Positions 17,797-26,697 of a stretch of 64,000 bases of DNA are shown one piece after another (position 1 is the stretch's first letter; every line of letters starts with the position of its first letter). The stretch lies in NCBI RefSeq assembly GCF_016767715.1, contig NZ_CP050145.1, positions 2,294,001-2,358,000 on the forward strand, read 5' to 3'. This stretch comes from Mycobacteroides chelonae. GTDB lineage: Bacteria > Actinomycetota > Actinomycetes > Mycobacteriales > Mycobacteriaceae. A program made the position numbers and the translations under genes. The notes under the pieces are model-generated. The model was given only the letters and a program-made list of their open reading frames with translations. It made no database searches and was not told the DNA's origin.

Positions 17797-19143
17797 TTAG
17801 AACGGCGGTGGATTCGCCTTGGCGCGTGCGGCTTGTGCGTGCTCGCGTTGTAGTCGCTGTCGTTGGTTGAGGTTTCGTTCGGCGGTGCGGCGTTGTTGAC
17901 GGTCCTGGGCGCGGGTGCGGGACCTGCTGAGATTGGCGAACAGTAGCCCGCCTGCAGGGGTGGTGGGGTAGGTGTGTCCGGTGGGCGCTTTCCAGATGAC
18001 GGTACCGTCCGGCTCCTGAATTTCACGCCATCCGCAGAAGGTTTTCAGTAGATGGTGTTTGCGGCACAACGCCTTCAGGTTCTCTACTGAGGTATGGCCG
18101 CCGTCGGCGTATGCGACGCTGTGGTCCAGGTCTGCGGTATCGGCGGGGTGCGAGCAGCCAGGGAAGCGGCACATCTGATCGCGACACCGGATATAGGTGT
18201 CGAGGGCGCGGGTGGGCCGATAGCGGTCGGTGTCCCTGGCGTGCAGGGGCCGGATCCGGGTGCCGGGCTGGGTGGCAAGGTGGCGAGCCTGCGCGCCATT
18301 GATGACTCCGAATCCGGATACCTGGGCGGGCTCAAGGTTTTCGGGGTCTTCCAGGGTGTCTTGATTGGCGACTAGGTGCACGATGACGGGGGTGTCGGCA
18401 ACGGCAACCCCCGCGCAGCCGGGGTCATCGCAGGTGCAGCGCATCCGATCTAGGCCCTGAGTGAGGGCGCCGATGGCATCGGCACGCCGTTGGGCTTTGG
18501 TGCGCGGGTCGGCGGGGCAGACGGTGGCGACCAACTGTTCGAGGCGTTTGTCGAGTGCCACGGCGTGTGGAGTCTGCAGTACACCCCAGATCTCGGCCAG
18601 GGGGTCGCCGGTATCGAGGGGCCGGATCTCGAGGTGGCGGTCGTCGGTGGCAGTTTTGGTGCGGCGCACCGCGTCACGGTCGTGGCGGTAGATCAGCGCG
18701 TCGAGCGCGCCGGTGATCCGTTTGATCGACCAGCGTTCCCAGCGGGGCAGCGCTTCGCAGATCGCCGCGTCGACGGCGGCGACTAGAGCATCGTCTTCCA
18801 GTAGTTCAGTGCGCCCGATGATCAACGCGACGGTGCGAAAGTCGATGTCTCCGGCGGCAAATCGCTGTGCCACAGCACGCAGCCGATGCCGTAGGACATA
18901 GGCGTAGCGCATTTGATGTGAGGCCAACGCGTGGGTGATGCCCTGTGCGGCGGCCACTTGCGCGGCAACCTCGTCCCAGCGGTCCACCGCAAACCTGTCG
19001 CGAGGATCCTGTTGCTCGGGGTCCGCGTGGCGATCCACCAGCACGCCAATGGCAGAGAGTCGTCGCGCGGCTGCCTGTGCCTCCGCGCGCTGCGAGGAGC
19101 TGATCACATCGATCAGTCCACCGTCTGCCAACCCATCGAACAT
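17797..19143 (-). CDS. DUF222/HNH endonuclease domain protein (REP13E12-like)
   Basis: 448 residues. The N-terminal three quarters match the DUF222 domain of the mycobacterial 13E12 repeat family (LASHQMRYAYVLRHRL, SIKRITGALDALIYRHD, QRRADAIGALTQGLDRM). The C-terminal HNH nuclease fold has CRFPGCSHPADTADLDHSV and NLKALCRKHHLLKT, with the paired cysteines and catalytic His intact. The tail is rich in Arg, Gln and Ala. These genes are multicopy in mycobacterial genomes and behave as mobile or recombination-prone repeats. Full length, no frameshift seen, no neighbouring integrase. Confidence 0.87.
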   Translation of the reverse strand: MFDGLADGGLIDVISSSQRAEAQAAARRLSAIGVLVDRHADPEQQDPRDRFAVDRWDEVAAQVAAAQGITHALASHQMRYAYVLRHRLRAVAQRFAAGDIDFRTVALIIGRTELLEDDALVAAVDAAICEALPRWERWSIKRITGALDALIYRHDRDAVRRTKTATDDRHLEIRPLDTGDPLAEIWGVLQTPHAVALDKRLEQLVATVCPADPRTKAQRRADAIGALTQGLDRMRCTCDDPGCAGVAVADTPVIVHLVANQDTLEDPENLEPAQVSGFGVINGAQARHLATQPGTRIRPLHARDTDRYRPTRALDTYIRCRDQMCRFPGCSHPADTADLDHSVAYADGGHTSVENLKALCRKHHLLKTFCGWREIQEPDGTVIWKAPTGHTYPTTPAGGLLFANLSRSRTRAQDRQQRRTAERNLNQRQRLQREHAQAARAKANPPPF

Positions 19144-19201
19144 ATGTTCGAGTTTAGTGTGGAAAATTCAGCATCGCAATGGCTTTAGCGAACAACTCCA
19201 G

Positions 19202-20800
19202 TCACTCTGGAAACATAGACCGGTGGGGATGCCGCCAGGGCAGGTATTCGACTCCGCGCGCGTCGCGGTCCCACAGCTCGTCGTCCCCGACATCAAGGCC
19301 CTCTGAAATCAGCACGCGCTTGAGAACCTTGTTGGTCGCGGTGGACGGGAGCCCGGGCGCCAAGCGCACATATCGCGGCCAACCGGTTCGCGGCAGATCC
19401 TCCTGGGCGGCTAGAAACGCGGTGAAACCCGACGGCGTCAACGGCTCCCGCAGCACCAGCGCGGCCATCACCTCTTCGCTCCCGGAGGCGTCGCGGACGG
19501 CGTAAACGGCCACCTGGCTCACTGCGGGGTGCCGCTGCACGATCCGTTCGATGGGTGCCGCCGCCAGGTTCTCGCCATTGATCCGCATCCAGTCGGCTGT
19601 CCGCCCGGCCAGATAGATCCAGCCGTCTGCGTCCCGGTAAGCGAGATCGCCCGACCAATACATGCCGTGGCGCATCCGTTCACCGGTAGCCTCGTCGTCG
19701 TTGTAGTACCCCGAGAAAAAGCCTGCCCCTTGGGTATTCACCAACTCACCGACTGCTTCATCGGGATTGACCAGGATGCCGTGCGGATCGAACCGGGCCA
19801 CGGCGCATTCGATCAACGTGTCGGAGTCGTAAATCGCGACACCGGGGAAGCCCTTGCCGATGGAACCCGTCGGCGTACCCTCCTCCCGGGTGACGATGAC
19901 GGCATTCTCCGTCGAACCGAATCCGTCGTACACCTCGACATCGAATCGTCGAGCGAACTGGTCAATGTCGTTATCGCAGGCCTCGTTCCCGAACGCCACC
20001 CGCAATGGGTTGTCCGCATCATCGGGCCGTTCTTGTGTGGCGAGGAGGTATGCCAGTGGCTTGCCGACGTAGTTCATGTAAGTGGCGCGGACCTCCCGGA
20101 TGTCCTGAAGAAAGCCCGATGCGGAGAATTTCGCCGGGGCCAGCGCGGCACCCGCTGCCGTTGCGACACCCCATCCGGCCAGCACGGCATTCGAATGAAA
20201 CAACGGCATCGAGACATAGCAGACATCGTTGGGGCACAGCGAGAATCGGGATACCAGCGATTGAGCCGCGACGAGCACCATCATGTGTGTCACGAGAACT
20301 GCCTTCGGGTCACCGCTGGTCCCTGAGGTGAAGATCATCATGAAGGGGTCAAGGGCCGCGGCAGTCCGATACGGCTCCAGCGCGCCGGCCGCCTCGACAT
20401 CGCGGCGCCAGCCCGTCCCGTCGACATCGATCACAACGACGTCAGATAGATCCAACGATTCGAGCAGAGGGCGATGCTCGCTGTCCACAAGCAGTAGCTG
20501 CACATCCGCCTTGCGGATATCGCGCACCAACCCCTCGCCACGACGAGTGTTGTTGATCGCGCACAGGATGTATCCGCCCTGAGCGGCCGCAGCCATCGCA
20601 ATCGCCATCGCAGGGGTATTGCCCAGCAGGGTGCCGACGTGAAGAGGTCGCTGCGGGTCGGCCCGCCGAATCAGTGCTGCCGCCTGACGGTCCGCCTCGG
20701 CCACATACTCGCGCCAGGTCCACGTCGCACCTCGATACACGAGTGCAACGTTGTCATCGGTAGCCCGGGCACGCACCAGCTGCTGAATGGTCTCAGCCAT
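19202..20800 (-). CDS. Acyl-CoA synthetase (AMP-forming), FadD family
   Basis: 532 residues of the ANL superfamily. The AMP-binding P-loop is MIFTSGTSGDPKAV, with VYDGFGSTE and the hinge region YWSGDLAYRDADGWIYLAGRTADWMRINGEN split across the two domains, and the catalytic Lys in TNKVLKR near the C terminus. It activates a carboxylic acid to its CoA thioester. It overlaps the upstream hydrolase gene by 8 bases and is the third gene of the monooxygenase-hydrolase-ligase operon, so it probably activates the acid released by the first two enzymes. The natural substrate is unknown. Confidence 0.87.
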   Translation of the reverse strand: MAETIQQLVRARATDDNVALVYRGATWTWREYVAEADRQAAALIRRADPQRPLHVGTLLGNTPAMAIAMAAAAQGGYILCAINNTRRGEGLVRDIRKADVQLLLVDSEHRPLLESLDLSDVVVIDVDGTGWRRDVEAAGALEPYRTAAALDPFMMIFTSGTSGDPKAVLVTHMMVLVAAQSLVSRFSLCPNDVCYVSMPLFHSNAVLAGWGVATAAGAALAPAKFSASGFLQDIREVRATYMNYVGKPLAYLLATQERPDDADNPLRVAFGNEACDNDIDQFARRFDVEVYDGFGSTENAVIVTREEGTPTGSIGKGFPGVAIYDSDTLIECAVARFDPHGILVNPDEAVGELVNTQGAGFFSGYYNDDEATGERMRHGMYWSGDLAYRDADGWIYLAGRTADWMRINGENLAAAPIERIVQRHPAVSQVAVYAVRDASGSEEVMAALVLREPLTPSGFTAFLAAQEDLPRTGWPRYVRLAPGLPSTATNKVLKRVLISEGLDVGDDELWDRDARGVEYLPWRHPHRSMFPE

Positions 20801-21707
20801 GAACTGCTTCGGTCAGCGACGTCGACCGGACGCCCAGGTGTCTTGTCAGAAAGCCTATTTGGTGGGACACGACGGAGTCGAAGCACTCCTGGCCCTGATA
20901 GACGCCGAAGTGATCACAGGGGTAGTGGCGCACCTCGGCCCGTGCCTTGAAGGCGGCCTTGGCGGCGGCGTACGGTGGCGCGGCCCGATCGAAGTCGGCG
21001 ATCTGTACCAGCGTGGGGCAGTTGATCCGCGCGGCATGGCGGGTGGGACGGTACGCGGCAAGTTGAGTGCCCACCGTCGCGTCGATCTCGTTGCGCCAAG
21101 AGGGTCCCGCGATCGCCAGATGCGCCTCGTAGTACCCGTCCGATGTCAACGCCGCGAGCTCTCCCGCATGCCCGACGATCGGAATGGTCTGCTGGTGACG
21201 TCCCACCCGGCTGCGGATACCGGTGAGCGCCGAGCGAGCCAAGGTGCGGGCGCTGTGTTCGCTCATCGCCGAGCGCGCGGCCGCAATGCCGTCCACCAAC
21301 GGCGTCACCGAGACGACGGCCGCGATATCGTTTCGCGAACCGGCGACTGCCAGTACGTGCCCACCGGCGAGGGACACACCCCACAAGACGACCCGCCTGG
21401 GATCAACACCGGGGAGGCGTGCGGCGGTGTTCACGGCAGCGTGATAGTCGCCGATCTGATGGCTGAACGAAACCTGTTGCCGGGGAAAACCGTCGGAGGA
21501 TCCGAAGCCGCGATAGTCGAACGCGAAGGCGTGCATGCCCGCGTCGGCGAGCCGCGCCGCGAAGGCTTCCAGTCCCGAATCCTTGGTACCGCCCAGACCG
21601 TGTGCCATCACCACGACGGGGGCCGGCTCCGTTACCGTCTCCGAATGGTACAGCCATGCATCACAGTCGATTCCGTGGCTGTTGAATCGGATGTTCTGCC
21701 GGTTCAT
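20793..21707 (-). CDS. Alpha/beta hydrolase
   Basis: 304 residues with the hydrolase fold: oxyanion-hole region VVMAHGLGGTKDSGL, a second motif FAFDYRGFGSSDGFPRQ, nucleophile elbow GVSLAGG (Ser about residue 112), acid residue probably in QIADFDRAAPP and His in PCDHFGVYQG. It overlaps the monooxygenase gene by 4 bases (ATGA) upstream and the ligase by 8 bases downstream, so all three are translationally coupled. It may hydrolyse an ester produced by Baeyer-Villiger oxidation; this role is inference. Confidence 0.85.
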   Translation of the reverse strand: MNRQNIRFNSHGIDCDAWLYHSETVTEPAPVVVMAHGLGGTKDSGLEAFAARLADAGMHAFAFDYRGFGSSDGFPRQQVSFSHQIGDYHAAVNTAARLPGVDPRRVVLWGVSLAGGHVLAVAGSRNDIAAVVSVTPLVDGIAAARSAMSEHSARTLARSALTGIRSRVGRHQQTIPIVGHAGELAALTSDGYYEAHLAIAGPSWRNEIDATVGTQLAAYRPTRHAARINCPTLVQIADFDRAAPPYAAAKAAFKARAEVRHYPCDHFGVYQGQECFDSVVSHQIGFLTRHLGVRSTSLTEAVHG

Positions 21708-23026
21708 GCGGCACCCCTCGCCCGCGCGAGCCCGCGGGGGATCTCTCTGGTTCTCATATCGTGCTCGTAGAGGAAATAGTCCAACTGCTGCGTGTGGCGC
21801 GGGCGATCAAGCATGTGCCCGGTGTACTTGCGATGTTCCGCCTCGATCACCTCGTGCATCTCATCGATCGAGGGCAGCAGGTACTTGCCTGCCGCATAGG
21901 CGCCCACCAGTCGTGCCTGGCATTCGACGAACGGGAACAAGGATGGAACGGCCTGCGCCAGGCCGACGAAGATCAGGTCGTCCAGTCCGGGTTTGAACAT
22001 CCGTTTGTACAGGTCGATGCGGTTGTCCGGCGCACTGAGAAATTCCGGATCGAAGAACGGGAAGGTGATGTTGTAACCCGTGGCGAAGATGATCACGTCG
22101 AAGTCCGCGGACGTGCCGTCTTCGAAGTGCACGGTGTCACCGTCCAGTCGATCGATGTTCGGCTTGGGAGCGATGTCTCCGGATCCAAGTCGCAGCGGGA
22201 GCTCGACGGATTGGGTGAAATGTGCCTCGCCGAATTTATGGTTTGGCATCGGTAGCCCCAACTGATCGGGGCGTCCCGACATGAGGGGCTGCATCATCTG
22301 AAAGAGCTTGCGTTGCCATGACATCGGTATGTGTGGGCTGGTGCGGAAGTACTTATCGGCGGGCTGGCCGGCCACGTACTTGGGGACGATCCAGGCGCCG
22401 GACCGGGTGGAGAGGGCGACGGTGTTTCCGGTAGCCCGGGACGATAGCTCTACCGCGATATCGGCGGCGCTGTTACCCAGGCCCACCACCAGGATCCGTT
22501 TGTCCATGAGATCCAGGGGAGTGCGGGGATCGATGTAGTGGTGAGAGTGCAACGTCGTGCCGGTGAAGGTGCCGGGAAAATCGGGATATCTGGGGTCCCA
22601 GTGATGTCCATTGGCGACGACGAGAAGGTCGAACAATCGGCGTTCACCCTTCTGTGTCAGCAGCTCCCAGCCACCGGTTGACAAGCGCTCGGCGTGGACG
22701 ATGCCGTTCTGAAATTCAATATGGGGCTTGAGGTCAAAGGCCGTCGCGTAGTCCTCCAGGTACTGCTTGATCAGGGTGTGGTGAGGAAAATGTGGGTAGC
22801 TGTCGGGCATGGGGAAGTCGCGGAAGGAGAGCTGATGCCGCGAGGTATCGATGTGCAGGGAACGGTACGCACTGCTATGGCCGTTGGGGTTGCCGAATGC
22901 CCAGTTTCCGCCAATGCGATCTGACGTTTCGAAACAGGTGTAGGGAATTCCGTAGTCGGACAACATCTTCGCGGACGTCAGTCCGCTGATTCCGGCACCG
23001 ATGATCGCGGTGTTGGGTCGGGTCAT
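21704..23026 (-). CDS. Flavin-containing monooxygenase (class B)
   Basis: 440 residues. An FAD-binding GAGISGL motif lies at the N terminus, the FMO fingerprint FTGTTLHSHHYIDP is at about residue 150, and the NADPH-binding GLGNSAADIA is at about 180. These enzymes use NADPH and oxygen to hydroxylate heteroatoms or oxidise ketones to esters. First gene of an operon with a hydrolase and an acyl-CoA ligase, divergent from tetR, with a perfect palindrome about 45 bases upstream of the ATG at 23026. Confidence 0.87.
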   Translation of the reverse strand: MTRPNTAIIGAGISGLTSAKMLSDYGIPYTCFETSDRIGGNWAFGNPNGHSSAYRSLHIDTSRHQLSFRDFPMPDSYPHFPHHTLIKQYLEDYATAFDLKPHIEFQNGIVHAERLSTGGWELLTQKGERRLFDLLVVANGHHWDPRYPDFPGTFTGTTLHSHHYIDPRTPLDLMDKRILVVGLGNSAADIAVELSSRATGNTVALSTRSGAWIVPKYVAGQPADKYFRTSPHIPMSWQRKLFQMMQPLMSGRPDQLGLPMPNHKFGEAHFTQSVELPLRLGSGDIAPKPNIDRLDGDTVHFEDGTSADFDVIIFATGYNITFPFFDPEFLSAPDNRIDLYKRMFKPGLDDLIFVGLAQAVPSLFPFVECQARLVGAYAAGKYLLPSIDEMHEVIEAEHRKYTGHMLDRPRHTQQLDYFLYEHDMRTREIPRGLARARGAA

Positions 23027-23068
23027 GGGACTCCTTGAGGTCCGGCCGCGGCATTGCGGTCGCTTGTA

Positions 23069-23087
23069 AACAGTTTCGAAAACTGTT
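23069..23087. promoter_or_regulatory. TetR operator candidate in the FMO/tetR intergenic region
   Basis: AACAGTTTCGAAAACTGTT is a perfect inverted repeat with 8-base arms and a 3-base centre, located between the divergent monooxygenase and tetR genes. Size and symmetry fit a TetR dimer. A looser repeat, ACACA...TGTGT, follows near 23098-23117. Binding is inferred from position. Confidence 0.7.
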
Positions 23088-23143
23088 CATCCGAAGTGTA
23101 CACAGATCTTGAAATGTGTCTACAGCTTGTCTAGATTGAGGGC

Positions 23144-23773
23144 ATGACTGCGGTGTTCGATGAAGGTTCGATACCCGACCCCGATGGCGATTCAGTGGCC
23201 GCCCGGCTACTCGACGCTGCCGAGAAGATGTTGGCTGATAAGGGAATTCGGGCAACAACGATGACGGACGTGGCGGAGGAAGCCGGCGTATCGCGTTCCT
23301 GGCTGTACCGCCACTTCCCGGACAAGCAGACTCTGGTGGGTGCCGCGATCATCCGATTGATCGAGACCAGCTGGGCCCAGTCCGCCGCGGAGCTTGCGGA
23401 CATCGAGGGGTTCGAGGCTCAGTTGGTGGCCGGGGTGAAAATCGGCCGCCGCGCATACGACGATCCCGGCACCTTGCTCATGCGGATGCGAGTACGCGAG
23501 CCCGAGGAGTTCATGGCCTGCGCCGGCGCGGGCGTGCAGGGGCTGGTGCCCGATCTCGCCGGATTCTGGCGTCCGTATCTCGAGGCGGCCCGCGATGCCG
23601 GAGAAATTCACGCGCGCACAGACATTGAGGAAGCAAGCGAGTGGATCGCCCGTGTGATGATCAGCCTGGGCAGCGTACCCGGGAACCACATGGATCCGGA
23701 TGATCCTGCCTCGCTGCGCCGCCACTTCCGGAGATATGTCCTACCGGCGCTTCGCATAGCGCCCGTGAAATAG
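23144..23773 (+). CDS. TetR family transcriptional regulator
   Basis: 209 residues. The N-terminal helix-turn-helix (about residues 25-70) reads AAEKMLADKGIRATTMTDVAEEAGVSRSWLYRHFPDKQTL-like, with RATTMTDVAEEAGVSRSW visible, and a helical ligand domain follows. It is divergent from the FMO-hydrolase-ligase operon and 23 bases ahead of an amidohydrolase gene on its own strand. It is likely to control both directions through the palindrome between them. The start ATG 23144 is not supported by a strong ribosome binding site. Confidence 0.88.
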   Translation: MTAVFDEGSIPDPDGDSVAARLLDAAEKMLADKGIRATTMTDVAEEAGVSRSWLYRHFPDKQTLVGAAIIRLIETSWAQSAAELADIEGFEAQLVAGVKIGRRAYDDPGTLLMRMRVREPEEFMACAGAGVQGLVPDLAGFWRPYLEAARDAGEIHARTDIEEASEWIARVMISLGSVPGNHMDPDDPASLRRHFRRYVLPALRIAPVK

Positions 23774-23796
23774 CAGTAACACAAGGAGAGTCGACT

Positions 23797-25599
23797 ATGG
23801 CTTCGCACAACGACGTGCAGTTCGACACGGTGATCAAAAATGGGCGATGGTTCGATGGAACCGGCGCGGCATCGGCTATCCGAGACATCGGGATCAAGGA
23901 CGGCCATATTGTCGCGATCTCGCACGGCGACCTCGATGTCACGAACTGTCCGCACATCATTGACGCGACGGGAAAATGGGTGCTCCCGGGGTTGGTGGAC
24001 GTCCACACGCATTACGACGTGGAAGTCCTCGCCGCACCCGCACTGTCGGAGTCGGTGCGGCACGGCGTGACAACGGTGCTACTGGGTTCTTGCTCGCTGT
24101 CCGTGGTGCATGTCAACGGTGTCGATGCCGGGGACATCTTCGGCAGGGTGGAGGCGATACCGCGCGATCACGTCATCGGGGCGATGGATCGGCACAAGAC
24201 ATGGACGAATGCGCGCGAGTACATCGCGGCGCTGGAGTCGCTTCCGCTGGGGCCGAACATTGCGACGTTCCTGGGGCATTCGGATATGCGCGCGGCGGCG
24301 ATGGGTTTGGATCGCGCCACCCGCAAGAACGAACGGCCCACGCCCGATGAGCAGTCGCAGATGGACAGGTGGTTGACCGAGGCCCTCGATGCCGGTTTTG
24401 TCGGCATGTCCTCTCAGCAGCTACTCTTCGACAAGCTGGACGGCGATGTGTGCCGTTCTCGGACGCTGCCGTCTACCTATGCCAAGCCGCGTGAGCTGCG
24501 AAAGCTCAAATCCCGGCTTCGCCAAAAGAATCGGGCGCTGCAATCCGGTCCGGACATCGAGAATCCGTTGAACGTGTTGTCGCAGGCAGTCCAGTCTCTG
24601 GGCATCCTGCGCAAGCGGCTATCGACGTCGCTGCTCTCGGCGGCTGATATCAAGGCCAACCCGTATGCGATCAGGGCGATGGGGCCGCTCGCCCGCATCA
24701 TCAACAAACTGGGTGGCAATTTCCGCTGGCAGCATCTGCCCGTGCCGTTTGAGGTCTATGCGGACGGTATCGACCTGGTGATCTTCGAAGAATTCGGTGC
24801 GGGGGCCGCGGCCCTGCACTTGCGCAACGAAGTGGAGCGCAATGATCTGCTGCGCGACGAGAAGTACCGTCGCCGATTCCGCAAGGAGTACGAGAGCAAG
24901 TTTGGTGTAAGAGTCTGGCACAGAGACTTTTTCGATGCCGAGATCGTTGCCTGCCCGGATGCCTCGGTCGTCGGCAAGTCTTTCGGCCAGGTCGGTCTGG
25001 ACCGCGGGGGCCTGCACCCTGTCGACGCGTTCCTTGATCTGGTGCTAGAACACGGCGCCGCCATCCGCTGGCGCACCACTATTTCCAATCATCGCCCCGA
25101 GGTGCTCAGGCAGCTCGCGCAAGATCCCGGCATCCAGCTCGGCTTCTCCGATGCCGGTGCTCACCTGCGGAACATGGCCTTCTACAACTTCGGGCTGCGG
25201 CTGTTGAGGCATGTGCACGAGGCGCAACTAGCCGGACAGCCGTTCATGACCATCGAGCAGGCCGTGCACCGACTGACTGGTGAGCTTGCCGATTGGTACC
25301 AGATCGATGCCGGTCATCTCCGAATCGGCGACCGGGCAGACCTTTTGGTGGTTGACCCCGCGAGGCTCGATGGATCCTTGACGGAGTATGCCGAGCAGTC
25401 CGTTGCTGCTTACGGGGGATTGTCGCGGATGGTCAATCGCAATGATGAGACAGTCTGCTCGGTGCTGGTCGGCGGACACAGCGTCGTGGTCGACGGCAAG
25501 CCCACCGAAATTCTCGGAAAGGAGCGAACGGGAGTCTTTCTGCGTGCCGGGCAGAAAGCACGTTCGGCTTCGGCGGGGCACGTACCGGCCGTCAGTTAG
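23797..25599 (+). CDS. N-acyl-D-amino-acid deacylase-like amidohydrolase
   Basis: 600 residues of the metal-dependent amidohydrolase superfamily. The N terminus has the small beta domain and the metal motif LPGLVDVHTHYD; later motifs include LGHSDMRAAAMG, the substrate-side stretch LQLGFSDAGAHLRNMAF-like (QLGFSDAGAHLRN) and the closing RIGDRADLLVVDP. This is the D-aminoacylase branch, which cleaves N-acyl amides or cyclic amides. AAGGAG lies 8 bases before ATG 23797. It follows tetR and so belongs to the same regulated locus. The true substrate is not known. Confidence 0.82.
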   Translation: MASHNDVQFDTVIKNGRWFDGTGAASAIRDIGIKDGHIVAISHGDLDVTNCPHIIDATGKWVLPGLVDVHTHYDVEVLAAPALSESVRHGVTTVLLGSCSLSVVHVNGVDAGDIFGRVEAIPRDHVIGAMDRHKTWTNAREYIAALESLPLGPNIATFLGHSDMRAAAMGLDRATRKNERPTPDEQSQMDRWLTEALDAGFVGMSSQQLLFDKLDGDVCRSRTLPSTYAKPRELRKLKSRLRQKNRALQSGPDIENPLNVLSQAVQSLGILRKRLSTSLLSAADIKANPYAIRAMGPLARIINKLGGNFRWQHLPVPFEVYADGIDLVIFEEFGAGAAALHLRNEVERNDLLRDEKYRRRFRKEYESKFGVRVWHRDFFDAEIVACPDASVVGKSFGQVGLDRGGLHPVDAFLDLVLEHGAAIRWRTTISNHRPEVLRQLAQDPGIQLGFSDAGAHLRNMAFYNFGLRLLRHVHEAQLAGQPFMTIEQAVHRLTGELADWYQIDAGHLRIGDRADLLVVDPARLDGSLTEYAEQSVAAYGGLSRMVNRNDETVCSVLVGGHSVVVDGKPTEILGKERTGVFLRAGQKARSASAGHVPAVS

Positions 25600-25633
25600 T
25601 ACATCTAGATCTGAATACAGCAGAAGATGTACT
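25598..25633. promoter_or_regulatory. Inverted repeat upstream of the CmtR-like arsR (operator candidate)
   Basis: AGTACATCT at 25598-25606 and its exact complement AGATGTACT at 25625-25633 flank 18 bases. The repeat starts at the stop codon of the amidohydrolase gene and ends 9 bases before the arsR start, which places it over the likely metal-operon promoter. ArsR/SmtB proteins bind such spaced inverted repeats; binding is inferred. Confidence 0.6.
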
Positions 25634-25642
25634 ATCCATGTC

Positions 25643-25966
25643 ATGGAGACCCTGGTCCATCGTGATGCCCTGACGAGATTTGGATCGGCACTGTCGGACC
25701 CGACGCGCTCGGCGATCCTGCTGAGCCTGCGATCGCGGCCCGGTTACCCTTCGGAGCTCGCCGAGGAGGTCGGGGTATCGCGTCAGATAACCTCGAATCA
25801 CCTTGCATGTCTTCGCGGTTGCGGACTTGTCGTCGCAGTTCCCGAGGGTCGGCGCACCCGTTACGAGCTGGCCGATACGCGGATCGCCCACGCCCTGGAT
25901 GACTTGGTGGACTTGGTGCTGACGGTCGATCCGTCCTGCTGCCCGGCTGATGAGGGTTGCTGCTGA
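25643..25966 (+). CDS. ArsR/SmtB metal-sensing repressor, CmtR-like
   Basis: 107 residues. The winged helix spans the protein (LSDPTRSAILLSL, VGVSRQITSNHLACLRGCGL, EGRRTRYEL). The paired cysteines in ACLRGC and a cysteine-rich C terminus (PSCC, EGCC) match the Cd/Pb-sensing layout of M. tuberculosis CmtR, which uses two cysteines in that same helix and one C-terminal cysteine. Start ATG 25643, just after an inverted repeat. The stop overlaps the start of the cation transporter gene (TGATG), so regulator and transporter are coupled. Thiophilic metal sensing (Cd, Pb) is inference. Confidence 0.87.
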   Translation: METLVHRDALTRFGSALSDPTRSAILLSLRSRPGYPSELAEEVGVSRQITSNHLACLRGCGLVVAVPEGRRTRYELADTRIAHALDDLVDLVLTVDPSCCPADEGCC

Positions 25967-26697
25967 TGGTGCTCACGTCCCAGCGCCGAGACGTGCTCAA
26001 TCGCAGGGTGCGTCTTTTCGTCGCCGCCACCATCACCTACAACGTCATCGAGGCCGTCGTCGCCCTTTCGGAAGGTACGCGGGTGTCCTCGACCGCGCTG
26101 ATCGGCTTCGGCTTGGATTCGGTTATCGAGGTGTCTTCGGCCGCCGCGGTGGCGTGGCAATTCAGTGCCGAGGATCCGCAGACCAGGGAGAAGGCCGCGC
26201 TGCGGGCCATCGCGTTCTCATTCTTTGCGCTGGCCGCGTATGTGACGGTGGAGTCGATCCGGTCGCTGGCAGGGATCGGCGAGGCGCGGCATTCGACGAT
26301 CGGTATCGCGCTGGCGGCGGCGAGCCTCGCGGTCATGCCGGTGCTGTCTTGGGCGCAACGCCGGGCGGGTCGTGAGCTGGGATCTGCGTCGGCAGTGGCA
26401 GATTCCAAGCAGACGCTGCTGTGCACATATCTGTCGGCGGTCTTGCTGGTAGGACTGCTCGTCAACTCCCTCTTCGGGTGGTCATGGGCGGACCCGGTCG
26501 CGGCGCTCGTGATCGCTGCCATCGCGGTGCGTGAGGGCATGAACGCCTGGAGGGGCGAATCCTGCTGCGCACCAATGACCACGTCGGTGCCGGGGAATGC
26601 CGCCGCCGACGGATGTGGGTGCTGCGAGCACTGTCGGGCTCCATGGTCTACTATCTGCGTATCAATGCAGATATGCAGCAGAGGAGCGTCGTGGTGA
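25966..26697 (+). CDS. Cation diffusion facilitator-like transporter with Cys-rich tail
   Basis: 243 residues with about six hydrophobic segments: TALIGFGLDSVIEVSSA resembles the metal-site helix of CDF proteins, and WADPVAALVIAAIAVREG the matching late helix. The C terminus is cysteine-rich (ESCCAP, GCGCCEHC) and may bind metal. ATG 25966 is preferred over TTG 25957 because it overlaps the arsR stop. The last ~20 residues run through the probable kmtR operator, and the stop overlaps the kmtR start (GTGA). Probably exports the metal sensed by the preceding regulator. Confidence 0.78.
   Translation: MVLTSQRRDVLNRRVRLFVAATITYNVIEAVVALSEGTRVSSTALIGFGLDSVIEVSSAAAVAWQFSAEDPQTREKAALRAIAFSFFALAAYVTVESIRSLAGIGEARHSTIGIALAAASLAVMPVLSWAQRRAGRELGSASAVADSKQTLLCTYLSAVLLVGLLVNSLFGWSWADPVAALVIAAIAVREGMNAWRGESCCAPMTTSVPGNAAADGCGCCEHCRAPWSTICVSMQICSRGASW
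26652..26673. promoter_or_regulatory. Inverted repeat before kmtR, inside the 3' end of the CDF gene
   Basis: TATCTGC at 26652-26658 and GCAGATA at 26667-26673 are exact complements separated by 8 bases. They end about 20 bases before the GTG start of kmtR, an appropriate place for autoregulation, and are embedded in coding sequence of the preceding transporter. Operator function is inferred. Confidence 0.55.
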
